A stretch of DNA of 47,908 bases. Origin: JBCCFK01 sp965262315. Its GTDB lineage: Bacteria; Actinomycetota; Acidimicrobiia; Acidimicrobiales; UBA8592. The notes under the pieces are model-generated. The model was given only the letters and a program-made list of their open reading frames with translations. It was not told the DNA's origin and made no database searches. The position numbers were made by a program, and so were the translations under genes. Below are positions 24,237 through 33,315 of the stretch, one piece after another; positions within the stretch are counted from its first letter, which is position 1; each line of letters begins with the position of its first letter. The stretch covers positions 1-47,908 of the forward strand of contig CBDHFJ010000089.1 of NCBI GenBank assembly GCA_965262315.1. The letters run 5' to 3'.

Positions 24237-24797
24237 ATGACCGACCACACCGATGACATCGCAGCGCTGCGAGCACGGGTGCAGCGTCTGGAAGACCGCG
24301 AGGAGATCCGCGAGCTCATCGCTCGTTACGGCCGCGCCGTGGACGACCGCGACTGGGACGCGCTGCGGGCGCAGTACACACCTGACGCGGTGTTCGATTC
24401 GGCGGTCGGCCGCTCCGTGGGCGTCGACGCCATCATCGACTACTACGCCGAGCGGACCTCCGCGTACGTGGCGTCCTTCCACTACCCACACTCGTCGGAG
24501 ATCGTGTTCGCCGACGACGACCACGCCACCGGCGTGGTGTGCGCCCACGCAGAGCTCACCATCGAAGGCGACACCGTCATGGTGGCCCTGCGCTACCAGG
24601 ACGACTACCGCCGAATCGACGGCCGGTGGCGCTTCCACGAACGCAACACCAACCTGTTGTACGTGCTCAAGCTCTCCGAGCTCCCCACCGGCCTCGCCGA
24701 TCGCATGCGTGTCCGCTGGCCCGGCACCGACCCCACCCCGGCCGAGGTGGGCGCCGACGTGGGCGACGGCCGAACCATGGAACCCCGCGGCCTCTGA
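24237..24797 (+). CDS. NTF2-like (SnoaL-like) protein
   Basis: The product is 186 residues from ATG 24237, preceded by GAGGAGG (24222-24228). The opening helix LEDREEIRELIARYGRAVDD is followed by YTPDAVFDSAVG, FHYPHSSEIVF and GVVCAHAELTIEG, giving the cone fold. It is very similar in layout to 44647-45204, which shares YPHS, GVVCAHAEL and ALRYxDxYRxDxxWRF patterns. Both sit with paralogous P450s, so it probably acts on the P450 product as a hydratase or isomerase; that is inference. Confidence 0.87.
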   Translation: MTDHTDDIAALRARVQRLEDREEIRELIARYGRAVDDRDWDALRAQYTPDAVFDSAVGRSVGVDAIIDYYAERTSAYVASFHYPHSSEIVFADDDHATGVVCAHAELTIEGDTVMVALRYQDDYRRIDGRWRFHERNTNLLYVLKLSELPTGLADRMRVRWPGTDPTPAEVGADVGDGRTMEPRGL

Positions 24798-25045
24798 GCG
24801 TTCGTCGTCCGGGGTGCCGCGTGTCGTCGGGAGACGCGGGCGCAGACGCTCCCGGAGTTGTGCGAGTGCGTTCCAACGCGTTCGGCGATCGGGAGCGCTG
24901 AGACCGTGCGCAGGAAGTTGCGGCAGGCCTTCGCCGGCGACCGCGGCGGTGGGGCGCTTCGACTCGGGGGACGCTTCGATGCCAATTGTGCATATGAACG
25001 TCACGAACTAGCTTCACTTCCGTCCACGGTCACCAGGGGGGTTCC
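24798..25045 (+). promoter_or_regulatory. 248-bp intergenic region with a large inverted repeat and probable promoter
   Basis: An 8-bp inverted repeat (CGCTCCCG at 24847-24854, CGGGAGCG at 24890-24897) encloses a second small hairpin (GCGTT/AACGC), a structure that may end the upstream transcript. Further on, a relatively AT-rich stretch around 24980-25010 containing CATATG is the likeliest promoter for the P450 operon. A purine-rich AGGGGGG precedes the GTG at 25046. I see no gene here. Confidence 0.4.
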
Positions 25046-26254
25046 GTGAGCAAGGTCGAGCCCGACATCCTTTCCGAGCTCTTCGCCACGGATCCCAACC
25101 GGGTCCTCGAGGCGATGAGGGAAGACCATCCGTGCGTCTACAACGAGGCGATGGAGTCGTACCTGATCACCCGGTACGACGACGTCGAGCGCGCCTTCAA
25201 GGACAAGGAGTTCACGTCCAAGAACTATGAGTGGCAACTCGAGCCGGTGCACGGCCGGACCATCTTGCAGATGGAAGGGCGCGATCACTCCCTGCACCGC
25301 AACCTGATCGCACCCGCGTTCCGCGGGAGCGAGCTGACCGCCAAGTTCGTCCCGGTGATCGAACAGAACGCCCGTGACCTCATCGACGGCTTCCGCACTG
25401 CCGGCAAGGTCGACCTCGTCGACCAGTTCACGATCAGGTTCCCGATCAACGTCATCGTGGACATGCTCGGGCTCGACAAGTCCGACCACGCCAGATTCCA
25501 GGCCTGGTACCACTCGATCATGGCGTTCCTGTCCAACCTGACAGGCGACGAGGCCGTGATGGCCCAGGGACTCCAGACCAAGGAGGAGCTGGAGGCCTAC
25601 ATGCTGCCGATCATCGCCGATCGGCGCGCCAACCCGGGCGAGGACCTCCTGAGCACGCTGTGCACGGCGATCATCGACGGCGAACAGATGAGCGACGTCG
25701 AGATCAAGGCGTTCGTGTCGCTCCTGCTGGTTGCCGGCGGCGAGACCACCGACAAGGCGCTCGCCAACATGATGATGAACCTGATCGCGAACCCTGATCA
25801 GCTTCAGGCCGTCCGCGACGACCGCAGCCTCATCGACGCCGCCTTCGCCGAGACGCTGCGCCACTCGCCGCCCGTCCAGATGATCATGCGCCAGCCCGCC
25901 GAAGACGTGGAGATGCACGGCGTCACCATCCCCGCCGGATCCACGGTCACCTGCCTCATCGCCGGAGCCAACCGCGATCCACGCCGCTACGCGGATCCGG
26001 ACCGCTTCGACATCCACCGCACCGATCTGGACGTGTCGAAAGCGTTCTCCGGAGCGGCCAACCACACCGGCTTCTGTCTCGGTCGCCACTTCTGCATCGG
26101 CGCCATGCTCGCCAAGACCGAGGTGGAGATCGCCACCAATCAACTGCTCGACGCGATGGACGACATCGCCTTCGACGGGGACCCACCGGTCGCCGAGGGT
26201 GTCTTCACCAGGGCACCCACCAGCATGCCGTTGACGTTCACCCCCACCGGATGA
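25046..26254 (+). CDS. Cytochrome P450
   Basis: This 402-residue P450 starts at GTG 25046 with AGGGGGG upstream. The I-helix is AGGETTDK, ExxR is ETLR, and the haem loop is FCLGRHFCIG with ligand Cys350. The loop has Cys where many P450s have Gly after the Phe, giving two nearby cysteines; only the second is in the ligand position. It leads a plus-strand run of P450, SDR, NTF2-like, CoA ligase, LLM and P450 genes. It is not closely similar to the 22984/42695 pair. Confidence 0.93.
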   Translation: MSKVEPDILSELFATDPNRVLEAMREDHPCVYNEAMESYLITRYDDVERAFKDKEFTSKNYEWQLEPVHGRTILQMEGRDHSLHRNLIAPAFRGSELTAKFVPVIEQNARDLIDGFRTAGKVDLVDQFTIRFPINVIVDMLGLDKSDHARFQAWYHSIMAFLSNLTGDEAVMAQGLQTKEELEAYMLPIIADRRANPGEDLLSTLCTAIIDGEQMSDVEIKAFVSLLLVAGGETTDKALANMMMNLIANPDQLQAVRDDRSLIDAAFAETLRHSPPVQMIMRQPAEDVEMHGVTIPAGSTVTCLIAGANRDPRRYADPDRFDIHRTDLDVSKAFSGAANHTGFCLGRHFCIGAMLAKTEVEIATNQLLDAMDDIAFDGDPPVAEGVFTRAPTSMPLTFTPTG

Positions 26255-26300
26255 ACGCCGACGGCGACCACAACAACCAGACCCGAGGAGAAGGAACCAC

Positions 26301-27110
26301 ATGGGTGTAGAGGGAATGCGATTCGTGATCACCGGGTCGGCCACCGGCATCGGTGAGGCCACGGCCAAGCTCGCCGCCAGCAAGGGCGCCAAGGTGATGG
26401 TCAGCGACCTGAACGACGAACAGGGCGAGGCCGTCGCCCAGGCGATCCGTGACGACGGTGGCGAAGCCGCCTACCAGCACTGCGACGTCACCGACCCCGA
26501 CGAGGTCGCGGCGCTCATGGCCGCGACCGCCGAGGCATTCGGTGGCATCGACGTGTTGCACAACAACGCCGGCGTCCACGAGACCGGCATCGGCGATCCC
26601 ACCAAGGCCCATGTCGAGGACATGGACATCGACGTCTTCAAGAAGGTCGTCGAGATCAACGCGGTCGCTCCCTGGATCTGCTCCAAGATGGCCTTGCCCT
26701 ATCTGAAGGAGAGCGACAACGCCTCCATCATCAACGCGGCATCCACCGGATCACAGTCGGCATACCCGTCCAACACCGCATACGGAACGAGCAAGGGCGG
26801 CATCCGGCTCCAGACCCAGAACCTCGCGGTCGACCTCGCCAAGTACGGCATCCGCGTGAACTGCTACGGCCCCACGGCCATCGCCACCAACATGGTCACG
26901 GACTTCATCAAACAGTCCGACGACCCGGTGGGCTTCGAGCAGCAGCTGGTGAGCACGGCACTGATCCCGCGGCTGGGTCTGCCGTCGGAGGTGGGCGAGC
27001 TCGTCTGCTTCCTCGCCAGCCCCGAGAGCGCATTCATCAACGCGGCCTACATCCTCATCGACGGCGGATCGCTCGCCTGGCGGGGCCAGGCCAGCGACAT
27101 CGGCCTCTGA
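26301..27110 (+). CDS. SDR family oxidoreductase
   Basis: This 269-residue classical SDR has TGSATGIG near 11-18, HNNAG, Ser in NAASTGS, YGTSK, and LIDGGSLAWRG at the end. GAGGAGAAGG lies just before ATG 26301. It is the closest relative in the window of the SDR at 11268-12086, with shared VLHNNAGxHE, PYLKES and ELVCxLASPE segments. It lies between a P450 and an NTF2-like gene, so oxidation of a P450-generated alcohol is plausible. Confidence 0.9.
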   Translation: MGVEGMRFVITGSATGIGEATAKLAASKGAKVMVSDLNDEQGEAVAQAIRDDGGEAAYQHCDVTDPDEVAALMAATAEAFGGIDVLHNNAGVHETGIGDPTKAHVEDMDIDVFKKVVEINAVAPWICSKMALPYLKESDNASIINAASTGSQSAYPSNTAYGTSKGGIRLQTQNLAVDLAKYGIRVNCYGPTAIATNMVTDFIKQSDDPVGFEQQLVSTALIPRLGLPSEVGELVCFLASPESAFINAAYILIDGGSLAWRGQASDIGL

Positions 27111-27156
27111 TCCCGTCCGACCCCAGCCCTCACATCCATTCGAAGGAGATTCCCAA

Positions 27157-27564
27157 ATGGCAGACAAGCAAGCGATCACCGAGATCCTCAACCGGGCCGG
27201 TGTGGCCTATGACATCGGCGACAGCGACTACCTCGGCGCCATGTTCACCGAGGACGCCGAGTTCTCGATGATCATCGCCGGCGGCGACCCGATCCGTTTC
27301 GAGGGCGGCCCGGCCATCCGGAAGCTGTTCAGCGACTCCATGCACGACCAGGAGGGCGAGCAGCGGCGCCACGTGGTGACCAACATCTACTTCACCGAGG
27401 ACAGCCCTGATGCTGCTCAGGTCATCAGCTACCTGATCCTGCTCGTGGTGGCGGACGGCAAGATGACCGTGATGTCGAGCGGTCAGTACACCGACGACTT
27501 CGTCGCGCAAGACGGCGACTGGAAGATCAAGCACCGCCACCTCGACCTCGACCTGCCGTACTGA
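27157..27564 (+). CDS. NTF2-like (SnoaL-like) protein
   Basis: The product has 135 residues. MADKQAITEILNRAGVAYDI forms the first helix; GAMFTEDAEFSMIIAGG and SSGQYTDDFVAQDGDWKIKH complete the cone-fold pattern. GAAGGAG precedes the ATG. It sits between the SDR and the CoA ligase and is shorter and more divergent than the other NTF2-like proteins here. The specific role (isomerase, hydratase or binding protein) is unknown. Confidence 0.83.
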   Translation: MADKQAITEILNRAGVAYDIGDSDYLGAMFTEDAEFSMIIAGGDPIRFEGGPAIRKLFSDSMHDQEGEQRRHVVTNIYFTEDSPDAAQVISYLILLVVADGKMTVMSSGQYTDDFVAQDGDWKIKHRHLDLDLPY

Positions 27565-27610
27565 TCTCGGATCAGCAGCGACGTCGACCCCAGACCGCCG
27601 GAGGACAATC

Positions 27611-29170
27611 TTGAACATTGGGCAGATCCCAGCGAAATGGGCGCGCATGACGCCCGACAACGAAGCGATCATCGACTCGACCACGGGTCGACGCATCACT
27701 TTCGTCGATCTCGACACGCACGTGCGCAAGCTGGCCAACGCGCTGTTGGGCCTGGGGCTCGAGAAGGGGGACCGGGTCGGCGTCTTGAGCATGAACAGCA
27801 TCGAGTACTGCGCGCTGTACTTCGCGTGCGGTCGTGCCGGCCTCATCGCCCAGCCCATGAACTGGCGGTTGTCGCCCCCCGAGTTGAAGAAGATCATCGA
27901 CAACGGCGGGCCCCGGGTGTACATCACCCAAGGCCAGTTCGCCGAGGTGTCGGCCGAGACCAAGGGCATGGTGGACTGCGTCGAGCACTGGCTGGAGTAC
28001 GGCGCCGGCGGCGACGGGAGCTACGAGGCATTGGTCGAGGCGGCACCGGACACCGAGCCCGAGGGTTCGGACCAGATCGGCAACGACGATCCGTTCTTCA
28101 TCCTCTACACCGGTGGCACCACCGGTGAATCCAAGGGCGCCCTGCACAGCCACAAGAGCGTGTACGCGGGGATGCTCAACCAGACCGTCGGCGAACGGAT
28201 CGTCCCGAGCGACGTCTACATGCTGACCGGCCAGATGTTCCACATCCCGATCGTGCTGGCCATCAACTATCTGGCCCACGGGTGCCCGCTCGTGCTCATG
28301 AACTTCGACGCCAAGCTGGCGTTGGAGCTCATCCAGGAGGAGAAGGTCTCGGCCTTCTTGGGCGTCACCACGATGCTCAACTGGATGATGGCGGTCCCTG
28401 GCTTCGAGGACTACGACCTGTCGAGCCTGCGCAACATCCAGTACGGCGGCGGACCGATGCCCTCCCGCGTGATCAAGGAGGCCATGGACAAGTTCCCGTG
28501 CACCATGATCCAGGGCTACGGCCAGACCGAGGGCACGGGCATGACCTTCCTTTCACAGGAGGACCACATCCGCGCCATCGAGGAGGACTACCACCCGGAG
28601 CGGCTCAAGTCGTGTGGCCGCGAGGTGTTCGGCTCTGCCATTCGAGTGGTCGACGACGACGGCAACGACGTACCCACCGACGGCAAGACACCCGGCCAGA
28701 TCATCGTGAAGTCCGAGGGCAACATGCTCGGCTACTTCGGCCGCCCCGACCTCACCGAGCAGACCATCCGGGACGGCTGGATGTGGACCGGTGACGTGGC
28801 CACGATGGACTCCGAACGATACGTGTTCATCGTCGACCGGGCGAAGGACATGATCATCTCCGGTGGCGAGAACATCTACTCGGTCCAGGTCGAGGAGGCG
28901 ATCTCCAAGCACGAGGCCGTCCTCGAGAGTGCCGTGATCGGCATTCCCGACGACGAATGGGGTGAGTCGGTCAAGGCCTACGTGGTCCTGAAGCCGGGCG
29001 AGTCGGCCACCGAGGAGGAGATCATCGAGACCGCGAAGGCCAACCTGGCGTCGTACCAGAAGCCCCGCTTCGTCGAGTTCATCGACGAGCTCCCGAAGGC
29101 GCCGACGGGCAAGATCCTCAAGCGCGTCCTCCGCGACCCCTACTGGGTCGACGCCGAGCGAGACGTGTGA
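27611..29170 (+). CDS. Acyl-CoA synthetase (AMP-forming)
   Basis: The 519-residue ligase starts at TTG 27611, with GGAGGA just upstream and the typical opening NIGQIPAKWARMTPDNEA. Motifs are the phosphate-binding loop YTGGTTGESKGA, GYGQTEGTG, GWMWTGDVATMD, the hinge DRAKDMIISGGENI and C-terminal PTGKILKRVLRD with the catalytic Lys. It forms acyl-CoA from a carboxylic acid. Its neighbours (SDR and NTF2-like upstream, LLM enzyme downstream) mirror the 11268-13675 module. Its last codons lie inside a 72-bp direct repeat. Confidence 0.93.
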   Translation: MNIGQIPAKWARMTPDNEAIIDSTTGRRITFVDLDTHVRKLANALLGLGLEKGDRVGVLSMNSIEYCALYFACGRAGLIAQPMNWRLSPPELKKIIDNGGPRVYITQGQFAEVSAETKGMVDCVEHWLEYGAGGDGSYEALVEAAPDTEPEGSDQIGNDDPFFILYTGGTTGESKGALHSHKSVYAGMLNQTVGERIVPSDVYMLTGQMFHIPIVLAINYLAHGCPLVLMNFDAKLALELIQEEKVSAFLGVTTMLNWMMAVPGFEDYDLSSLRNIQYGGGPMPSRVIKEAMDKFPCTMIQGYGQTEGTGMTFLSQEDHIRAIEEDYHPERLKSCGREVFGSAIRVVDDDGNDVPTDGKTPGQIIVKSEGNMLGYFGRPDLTEQTIRDGWMWTGDVATMDSERYVFIVDRAKDMIISGGENIYSVQVEEAISKHEAVLESAVIGIPDDEWGESVKAYVVLKPGESATEEEIIETAKANLASYQKPRFVEFIDELPKAPTGKILKRVLRDPYWVDAERDV

Positions 29171-29310
29171 GGCAACGGATGGCAACGGGGTCGGCCAAGC
29201 AACTCCGCGAGTTGCCCGTGGCCGGCGAACGAAAGAGCGACGTGTGAGGCAACGGATGGCAACGGGGTCGGCCAAGCAACTCCGCGAGTTGCCCGTGGCC
29301 GGCGAACGAA
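29162..29310 (+). repeat. Two perfect 72-bp direct repeats with an internal hairpin
   Basis: Copies at 29162-29233 and 29239-29310 are identical over 72 bp and separated by 5 bp (period 77). Copy 1 begins in the last two sense codons (GAC GTG) and the TGA of the CoA ligase; the rest is noncoding. Each copy contains a long hairpin: inner stem GCAACTC/GAGTTGC with loop CGC, and outer arms GTCGGCCA/TGGCCGGC with one G-U pair. It fills the gap before the LLM gene (GTG 29321). Probably a recent tandem duplication of a hairpin element. Confidence 0.93.
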
Positions 29311-29320
29311 GGGACAGCGC

Positions 29321-30403
29321 GTGCGAATTGGCTATCTGATCGACACCAACGCCGGGGCGTACGACCAACCACTGCCGGACCGGCAGAACGCGGCCGACAC
29401 CCTCGATGCCATGATCGAGGAAGGCATCCTGGCCGAGAAGTACGGCTTCCACTCGATCCAGGTCCCGGACCGGCACGGCCGGACCGAGTCCTACTTCGGA
29501 TCGCCGTTGAACCTGCTCATGATCCTCGCTCGCGAGACCGAGCGAGTCGCGCTCGGCGCATACTGCCTGGTCAACACGCTGTATCACCCGATGCACGTGG
29601 CCGAACAGTGCGCCATCATCGACAACATCAGTCGAGGCCGGCTCTACATGACATGGGGCCGCGGATTCCACAGCGGCTACTGGGGTCAATTCGGCGTGCC
29701 CGAGGAGCGCATGCTCGGGCGGTTCCTCGACAGCGTCCGGCTGATCGAGAAGGCCCTCGAGTCGAAGGGCGAGCGCTTCGACTGGGCCAGTGACTTCCAC
29801 CAGGTGCGCGACGGTCTGCTGTCCCCCAATGCGTACCAGGAGCCTCGCTTCCCGTTCTGGGGCGGAGGGCAGCTCCCAGACGCGATCGAACGGTGCGGGG
29901 TGTACGCCGAGTCCTACACCTGCGACGACTTCCCGATCCTGCCCGAGGTCTGGGAACAACAGGCCGGCGCCTACCGCCGCAAGGCCGAGGAGCACGGCAA
30001 GGAGCCGTTCATCGTGCTCATGCGCAAAGCGTGGGTGGCCGACACCTTCGAACAGGCCGTCGACCAGTACGGCGCGCACTACGTGCCCGAGATGCGGTTC
30101 TACGCCGAGCAGGGGATCCTCGCGCACCACCCCGAGTTCGACTCTCCCGAGAAGATCACGGTCGAGTCCGCCCGAGAGCACATCGTGGTCGGCTCGCCCG
30201 AGCAGTGCCGCGAGCGACTCGAGCAGTACTACGAGGAGCTCGGCGTCCAGTACTTCACCGTGCAGTTCCGGGTCGTGACCGGCCCCTCCTTCGAGGCCAC
30301 GAAGGAACAGATCCAACGCTTCGGTGAGGAGGTCGTGCAGCCGCTGCACAAGAAGTACCCGGCGATCGACCACCCGGCAATCCCCGAGGCCTGCCGCTGG
30401 TAG
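29321..30403 (+). CDS. LLM-class flavin-dependent oxidoreductase (luciferase-like monooxygenase)
   Basis: This 360-residue TIM-barrel protein starts at GTG 29321 (MRIGYLIDTN). The pattern GFHSIQVPDRHGRTES, LGAYCLVNTLYHPMHVAEQ and DNISRGRLYMTWGRGFHSG is typical of the bacterial luciferase-like family using FMN or F420. Members monooxygenate or oxidise ketones, alkanes or other small molecules. A C-terminal SPEQCRERLEQYYEELGVQY matches the usual LLM end region. It lies between a CoA ligase and a P450. The flavin reductase, if needed, is not in the window. Confidence 0.88.
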   Translation: MRIGYLIDTNAGAYDQPLPDRQNAADTLDAMIEEGILAEKYGFHSIQVPDRHGRTESYFGSPLNLLMILARETERVALGAYCLVNTLYHPMHVAEQCAIIDNISRGRLYMTWGRGFHSGYWGQFGVPEERMLGRFLDSVRLIEKALESKGERFDWASDFHQVRDGLLSPNAYQEPRFPFWGGGQLPDAIERCGVYAESYTCDDFPILPEVWEQQAGAYRRKAEEHGKEPFIVLMRKAWVADTFEQAVDQYGAHYVPEMRFYAEQGILAHHPEFDSPEKITVESAREHIVVGSPEQCRERLEQYYEELGVQYFTVQFRVVTGPSFEATKEQIQRFGEEVVQPLHKKYPAIDHPAIPEACRW

Positions 30404-30442
30404 GCGCCACAACCGGCCCACTGGCCGAAAGGAACACCCACC

Positions 30443-31765
30443 ATGAGCGACCCGGCACGCCCGGCTTCGGTCGACGACATCAGTTTCTTCGACCCTGCGG
30501 TCAACGACTGCCCTTACCACGCCTACGACCTCCTTCGCGACGAGGCGCCCGTCTGGCAGGACCCCTCCACCGGCATGTTCGTGATGACCCGCTACGAGGA
30601 CATCAAGGACGCCTTGGTCAACGTGAGCGTGTTCACCAACGCCGTTGGGTCTGCCGCCGGAATGACGGAGAAGGCGGTCAAGCCCACTGACCCCGAAGAG
30701 CTCGCCAAGCACGAGCAGATGGTGAAGGAGGAGGCCGTCCTCACCGCCATGTACGAAAAGGACGGGTGGGTGCCGGTGGCGACCCTCGACGCGCTCGACC
30801 CGCCGACGCACATGGAGCTGCGGCGCATGTTCGACCAGGCGTTTCGTCCGGGCCGTATCCGAGAGCTCGATCCCTTCGTCGAGGACCTCACCAATCGCCT
30901 CTTCGACGACTTCGTCGACGATGGTGCCTGCGACTGGGTGCAGGCCGTGGCGATCCCGGTGCCGCTCTACGTCATCGGCCGCCAGATGGGGGTCCCCGAC
31001 GAGGACATGCCCCAGATCAAGGCCTGGACCGATGCCTGGGTCCAACGGTTGGGCCTGATGCAGACCTTCGAGGAACGGGTCTGGTCGGCGGAACAAGAGA
31101 TCCAGGCCCAGCAGTACTTCAAGCCGATCTTCGATCGCCTCCGCGAACAACCCGAAGACACGCTCCTGAGCGACCTGGTCAACAAGGAGATCCCCGAATG
31201 GGGGCGAACGCTGACCGACGCCGAACTCCAGAGCGAGATGATGGCCGACTTCTTCGTCGGCGGCTCCGAGACCACCACCAACGCCATCGCCGCCGGCATG
31301 CGCGAACTCATCGAGAAGCCGGCGCTGTGGGAACAGCTCAAGTCCGACCCGGACAGCTATCTCGAGACGTTCTGTGAGGAGATCATCCGGATCGAGGGCC
31401 CCGTGCAGGGCCTCCTACGCGAGCTGTCCGAAGACGTCGAGATGCACGGGGTACTCATGCCGGCCGGATCGGTCGTGAACCTCCGGTTCGCTGCCGCGAA
31501 CCGCGATCCCCGCGAGTACGACAACCCCGGTGAGGTGGACCTCGACCGCACTCGGAGCAGGACACACCTGGCGTTCGGCTTCGGCGAGCACTTCTGCCTC
31601 GGGGCCCCACTGGCCCGTCGTGAGATGTACTGGACGTTCAAGGTCCTCATCGACCGGATCGACCAGATGCGCTTCGCCGAGGGCAAGAACGACTTCCGCT
31701 ATCACCCGAACTACTTCCTCCGGGCGTTGAAGGAACTCCACATCGAGTTCGACCTCAAGTCCTGA
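30443..31765 (+). CDS. Cytochrome P450
   Basis: This 440-residue P450 is longer than the other three. The I-helix is GGSETTTN, ExxR is EIIR, and the haem loop is FGFGEHFCLGAPLARRE with ligand Cys385. An insertion near residues 75-105 (KAVKPTDPEELAKHEQMVKE) accounts for much of the extra length. It closes the plus-strand run and converges on the sugar-type ABC operon with only 5 nt between the stops. Confidence 0.93.
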   Translation: MSDPARPASVDDISFFDPAVNDCPYHAYDLLRDEAPVWQDPSTGMFVMTRYEDIKDALVNVSVFTNAVGSAAGMTEKAVKPTDPEELAKHEQMVKEEAVLTAMYEKDGWVPVATLDALDPPTHMELRRMFDQAFRPGRIRELDPFVEDLTNRLFDDFVDDGACDWVQAVAIPVPLYVIGRQMGVPDEDMPQIKAWTDAWVQRLGLMQTFEERVWSAEQEIQAQQYFKPIFDRLREQPEDTLLSDLVNKEIPEWGRTLTDAELQSEMMADFFVGGSETTTNAIAAGMRELIEKPALWEQLKSDPDSYLETFCEEIIRIEGPVQGLLRELSEDVEMHGVLMPAGSVVNLRFAAANRDPREYDNPGEVDLDRTRSRTHLAFGFGEHFCLGAPLARREMYWTFKVLIDRIDQMRFAEGKNDFRYHPNYFLRALKELHIEFDLKS

Positions 31766-31775
31766 CCAGGTCAGG
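31761..31775. repeat. Short palindrome spanning both convergent stop codons
   Basis: CCTGACC-A-GGTCAGG is a perfect 7-bp inverted repeat that includes the P450 TGA (31763-31765) and the ATPase stop (31771-31773, read on the minus strand). As RNA it can form a 5-bp stem with a 5-nt loop in either direction. It may be a compact end for both transcripts, but the stem is weak. Confidence 0.4.
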
Positions 31776-33315
31776 CCTCGACGGTCTCGGGCTGGGCGTA
31801 GCAGAGCTCGATCACGGCTTCCTCGTTGATCTCGTCGCCTTCGAGCTCACCCATGATCAGCCCGTCGCGCATCGCGATCACCCGGTGACAGGCACCGACC
31901 AGTTCGGAGAACTCCGAGGAGATGAACACGACGCCCTTCTTCTGGGCGGCGAGCTCGTGCATGATGTCGTAGATCTCCTCCTTGCCGTCCACGTCGACCC
32001 CGTGGGTCGGCTCGTCGAAGATGAGGATGTCGGCACCCTGGCTCAGCCACTTGCCGATCACGACCTTCTGTTGGTTGCCACCGGACAGCAGCCGGACCAG
32101 CTGGCGGTCGTCAGGGGTGGCCACGGCGAGGCGTTCGATCATCCGAGCCGCCTCGACCTTCTCGGAGCTGGTCGACGGCGCGGCCACCCGCGGGTTGACC
32201 CGGTGCTTGTCGAGCGACGCCAGGGTCATGTTCTGGCGAACCGTGAAGTCCATGACGTTGCCCTGGGTCTTGCGGTCCTCCGGGAGGAGGGCCAAGCCCG
32301 CAGCCATGGCTTGGGAGGGGGTCTTGATGTCGACGAGCTCTCCCCTGATGCGGATATCACCCGCAGTGCGCCGGTCGGCGCCGAAGATGGCGCGAACCAG
32401 CTCGGTCCGCCCGGCTCCGATGAGGCCGGCGATTCCGAGCACCTCGCCCTCGCGGACGTCGAAGTCGCAGCCGCGCACGCCCGTGTCGGTCGCGATGCCT
32501 TCGACCTCGAGCAACGTTGGCGCCTCCGGTCGACCACCGATGGCGTGGCTTCGGCGGCGCTCGATCGCCGTCTCGGCCTGCTCGTGCCCCGTGATGTGGC
32601 GGATCAGCTGCCGTCGGTCGAGGTCAGCGGTGCGCTCGTCGGCGACGACGGACCCGTTCCTCATGACCACGACGCGCTCGGTGATCTCGAAGATCTCCTC
32701 GAGGCGGTGTGACACGTAGATGACCGCGATCCCCTCGTCGCGGAGCCGGCGGATCACCGAGAACAGATGCTCGATCTCCTCGTCGGTCAACGAGGCGCTG
32801 GGCTCGTCGAGCACCAACAACCGAGCTTGTTGGGCCAGTCCACGGGCGATCATCACCAGGCGCTGCTCGGCGACACTGAGTTCGCCGACGGCCACGGTGG
32901 GATCGATGTCGACCTCGAGTCGCCGAATCTGACCGGCGGCGAGCTCGTAGAGCTCCCGCCAGTCCACGAACAGGCCCAGCCGCTTGGGGAACCCCAGCCC
33001 CAACATCACGTTCTCGGCGACGGACAGGTCGGCGACGTCGTACAGGTCCTGATGGACGAACGCCAGGCCGAGCTCAGTGGCTTGATGCGGGTGGTCGAGC
33101 TCGATGGGAACACCGTCGAGGTGCATGGTGCCGATGTCGGGGGCAACGGCGCCGGCCATCATCTTGATCAGCGTGCTCTTGCCCGCGCCGTTCTTGCCGA
33201 CGAGGCCGACGACCTCACCTGCCTCGAAGGTGAGCGAGACGCTGTCCACGGCGAGCACGCCCGGGTACTCCTTGCGGACCCCTTGCAGCTCCAGGAACGG
33301 CGGTTCCGCGCTCAT
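31771..33315 (-). CDS. Sugar-type ABC transporter ATPase with two nucleotide-binding domains (RbsA/MglA-like)
   Basis: The product is 514 residues from ATG 33315. The first domain has Walker A GLVGKNGAGKST, signature LSVAEQR and Walker B LLVLDEPSASLTDEE. The second has the degenerate GLIGAGRTE loop usual in this family, LSGGNQQK and ILIFDEPTHGVDVDGK. This duplicated ATPase powers CUT2-type importers for monosaccharides, polyols, purines or autoinducers. Its start overlaps the permease stop by 4 nt (ATGA). The tight link to a single-gene permease and a binding protein upstream completes the transporter. Confidence 0.93.
   Translation of the reverse strand: MSAEPPFLELQGVRKEYPGVLAVDSVSLTFEAGEVVGLVGKNGAGKSTLIKMMAGAVAPDIGTMHLDGVPIELDHPHQATELGLAFVHQDLYDVADLSVAENVMLGLGFPKRLGLFVDWRELYELAAGQIRRLEVDIDPTVAVGELSVAEQRLVMIARGLAQQARLLVLDEPSASLTDEEIEHLFSVIRRLRDEGIAVIYVSHRLEEIFEITERVVVMRNGSVVADERTADLDRRQLIRHITGHEQAETAIERRRSHAIGGRPEAPTLLEVEGIATDTGVRGCDFDVREGEVLGIAGLIGAGRTELVRAIFGADRRTAGDIRIRGELVDIKTPSQAMAAGLALLPEDRKTQGNVMDFTVRQNMTLASLDKHRVNPRVAAPSTSSEKVEAARMIERLAVATPDDRQLVRLLSGGNQQKVVIGKWLSQGADILIFDEPTHGVDVDGKEEIYDIMHELAAQKKGVVFISSEFSELVGACHRVIAMRDGLIMGELEGDEINEEAVIELCYAQPETVEA

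Noticed and set aside
29179..29247. 22-residue open frame between CoA ligase and LLM genes
   Set aside because: It consists entirely of the repeated hairpin sequence and has no ribosome site, so it is treated as noncoding repeat.
28553..31150. 865-codon minus-strand open frame
   Set aside because: It runs opposite a CoA ligase, an LLM enzyme and a P450 with intact motifs; GC-rich third positions keep the antisense frame open.
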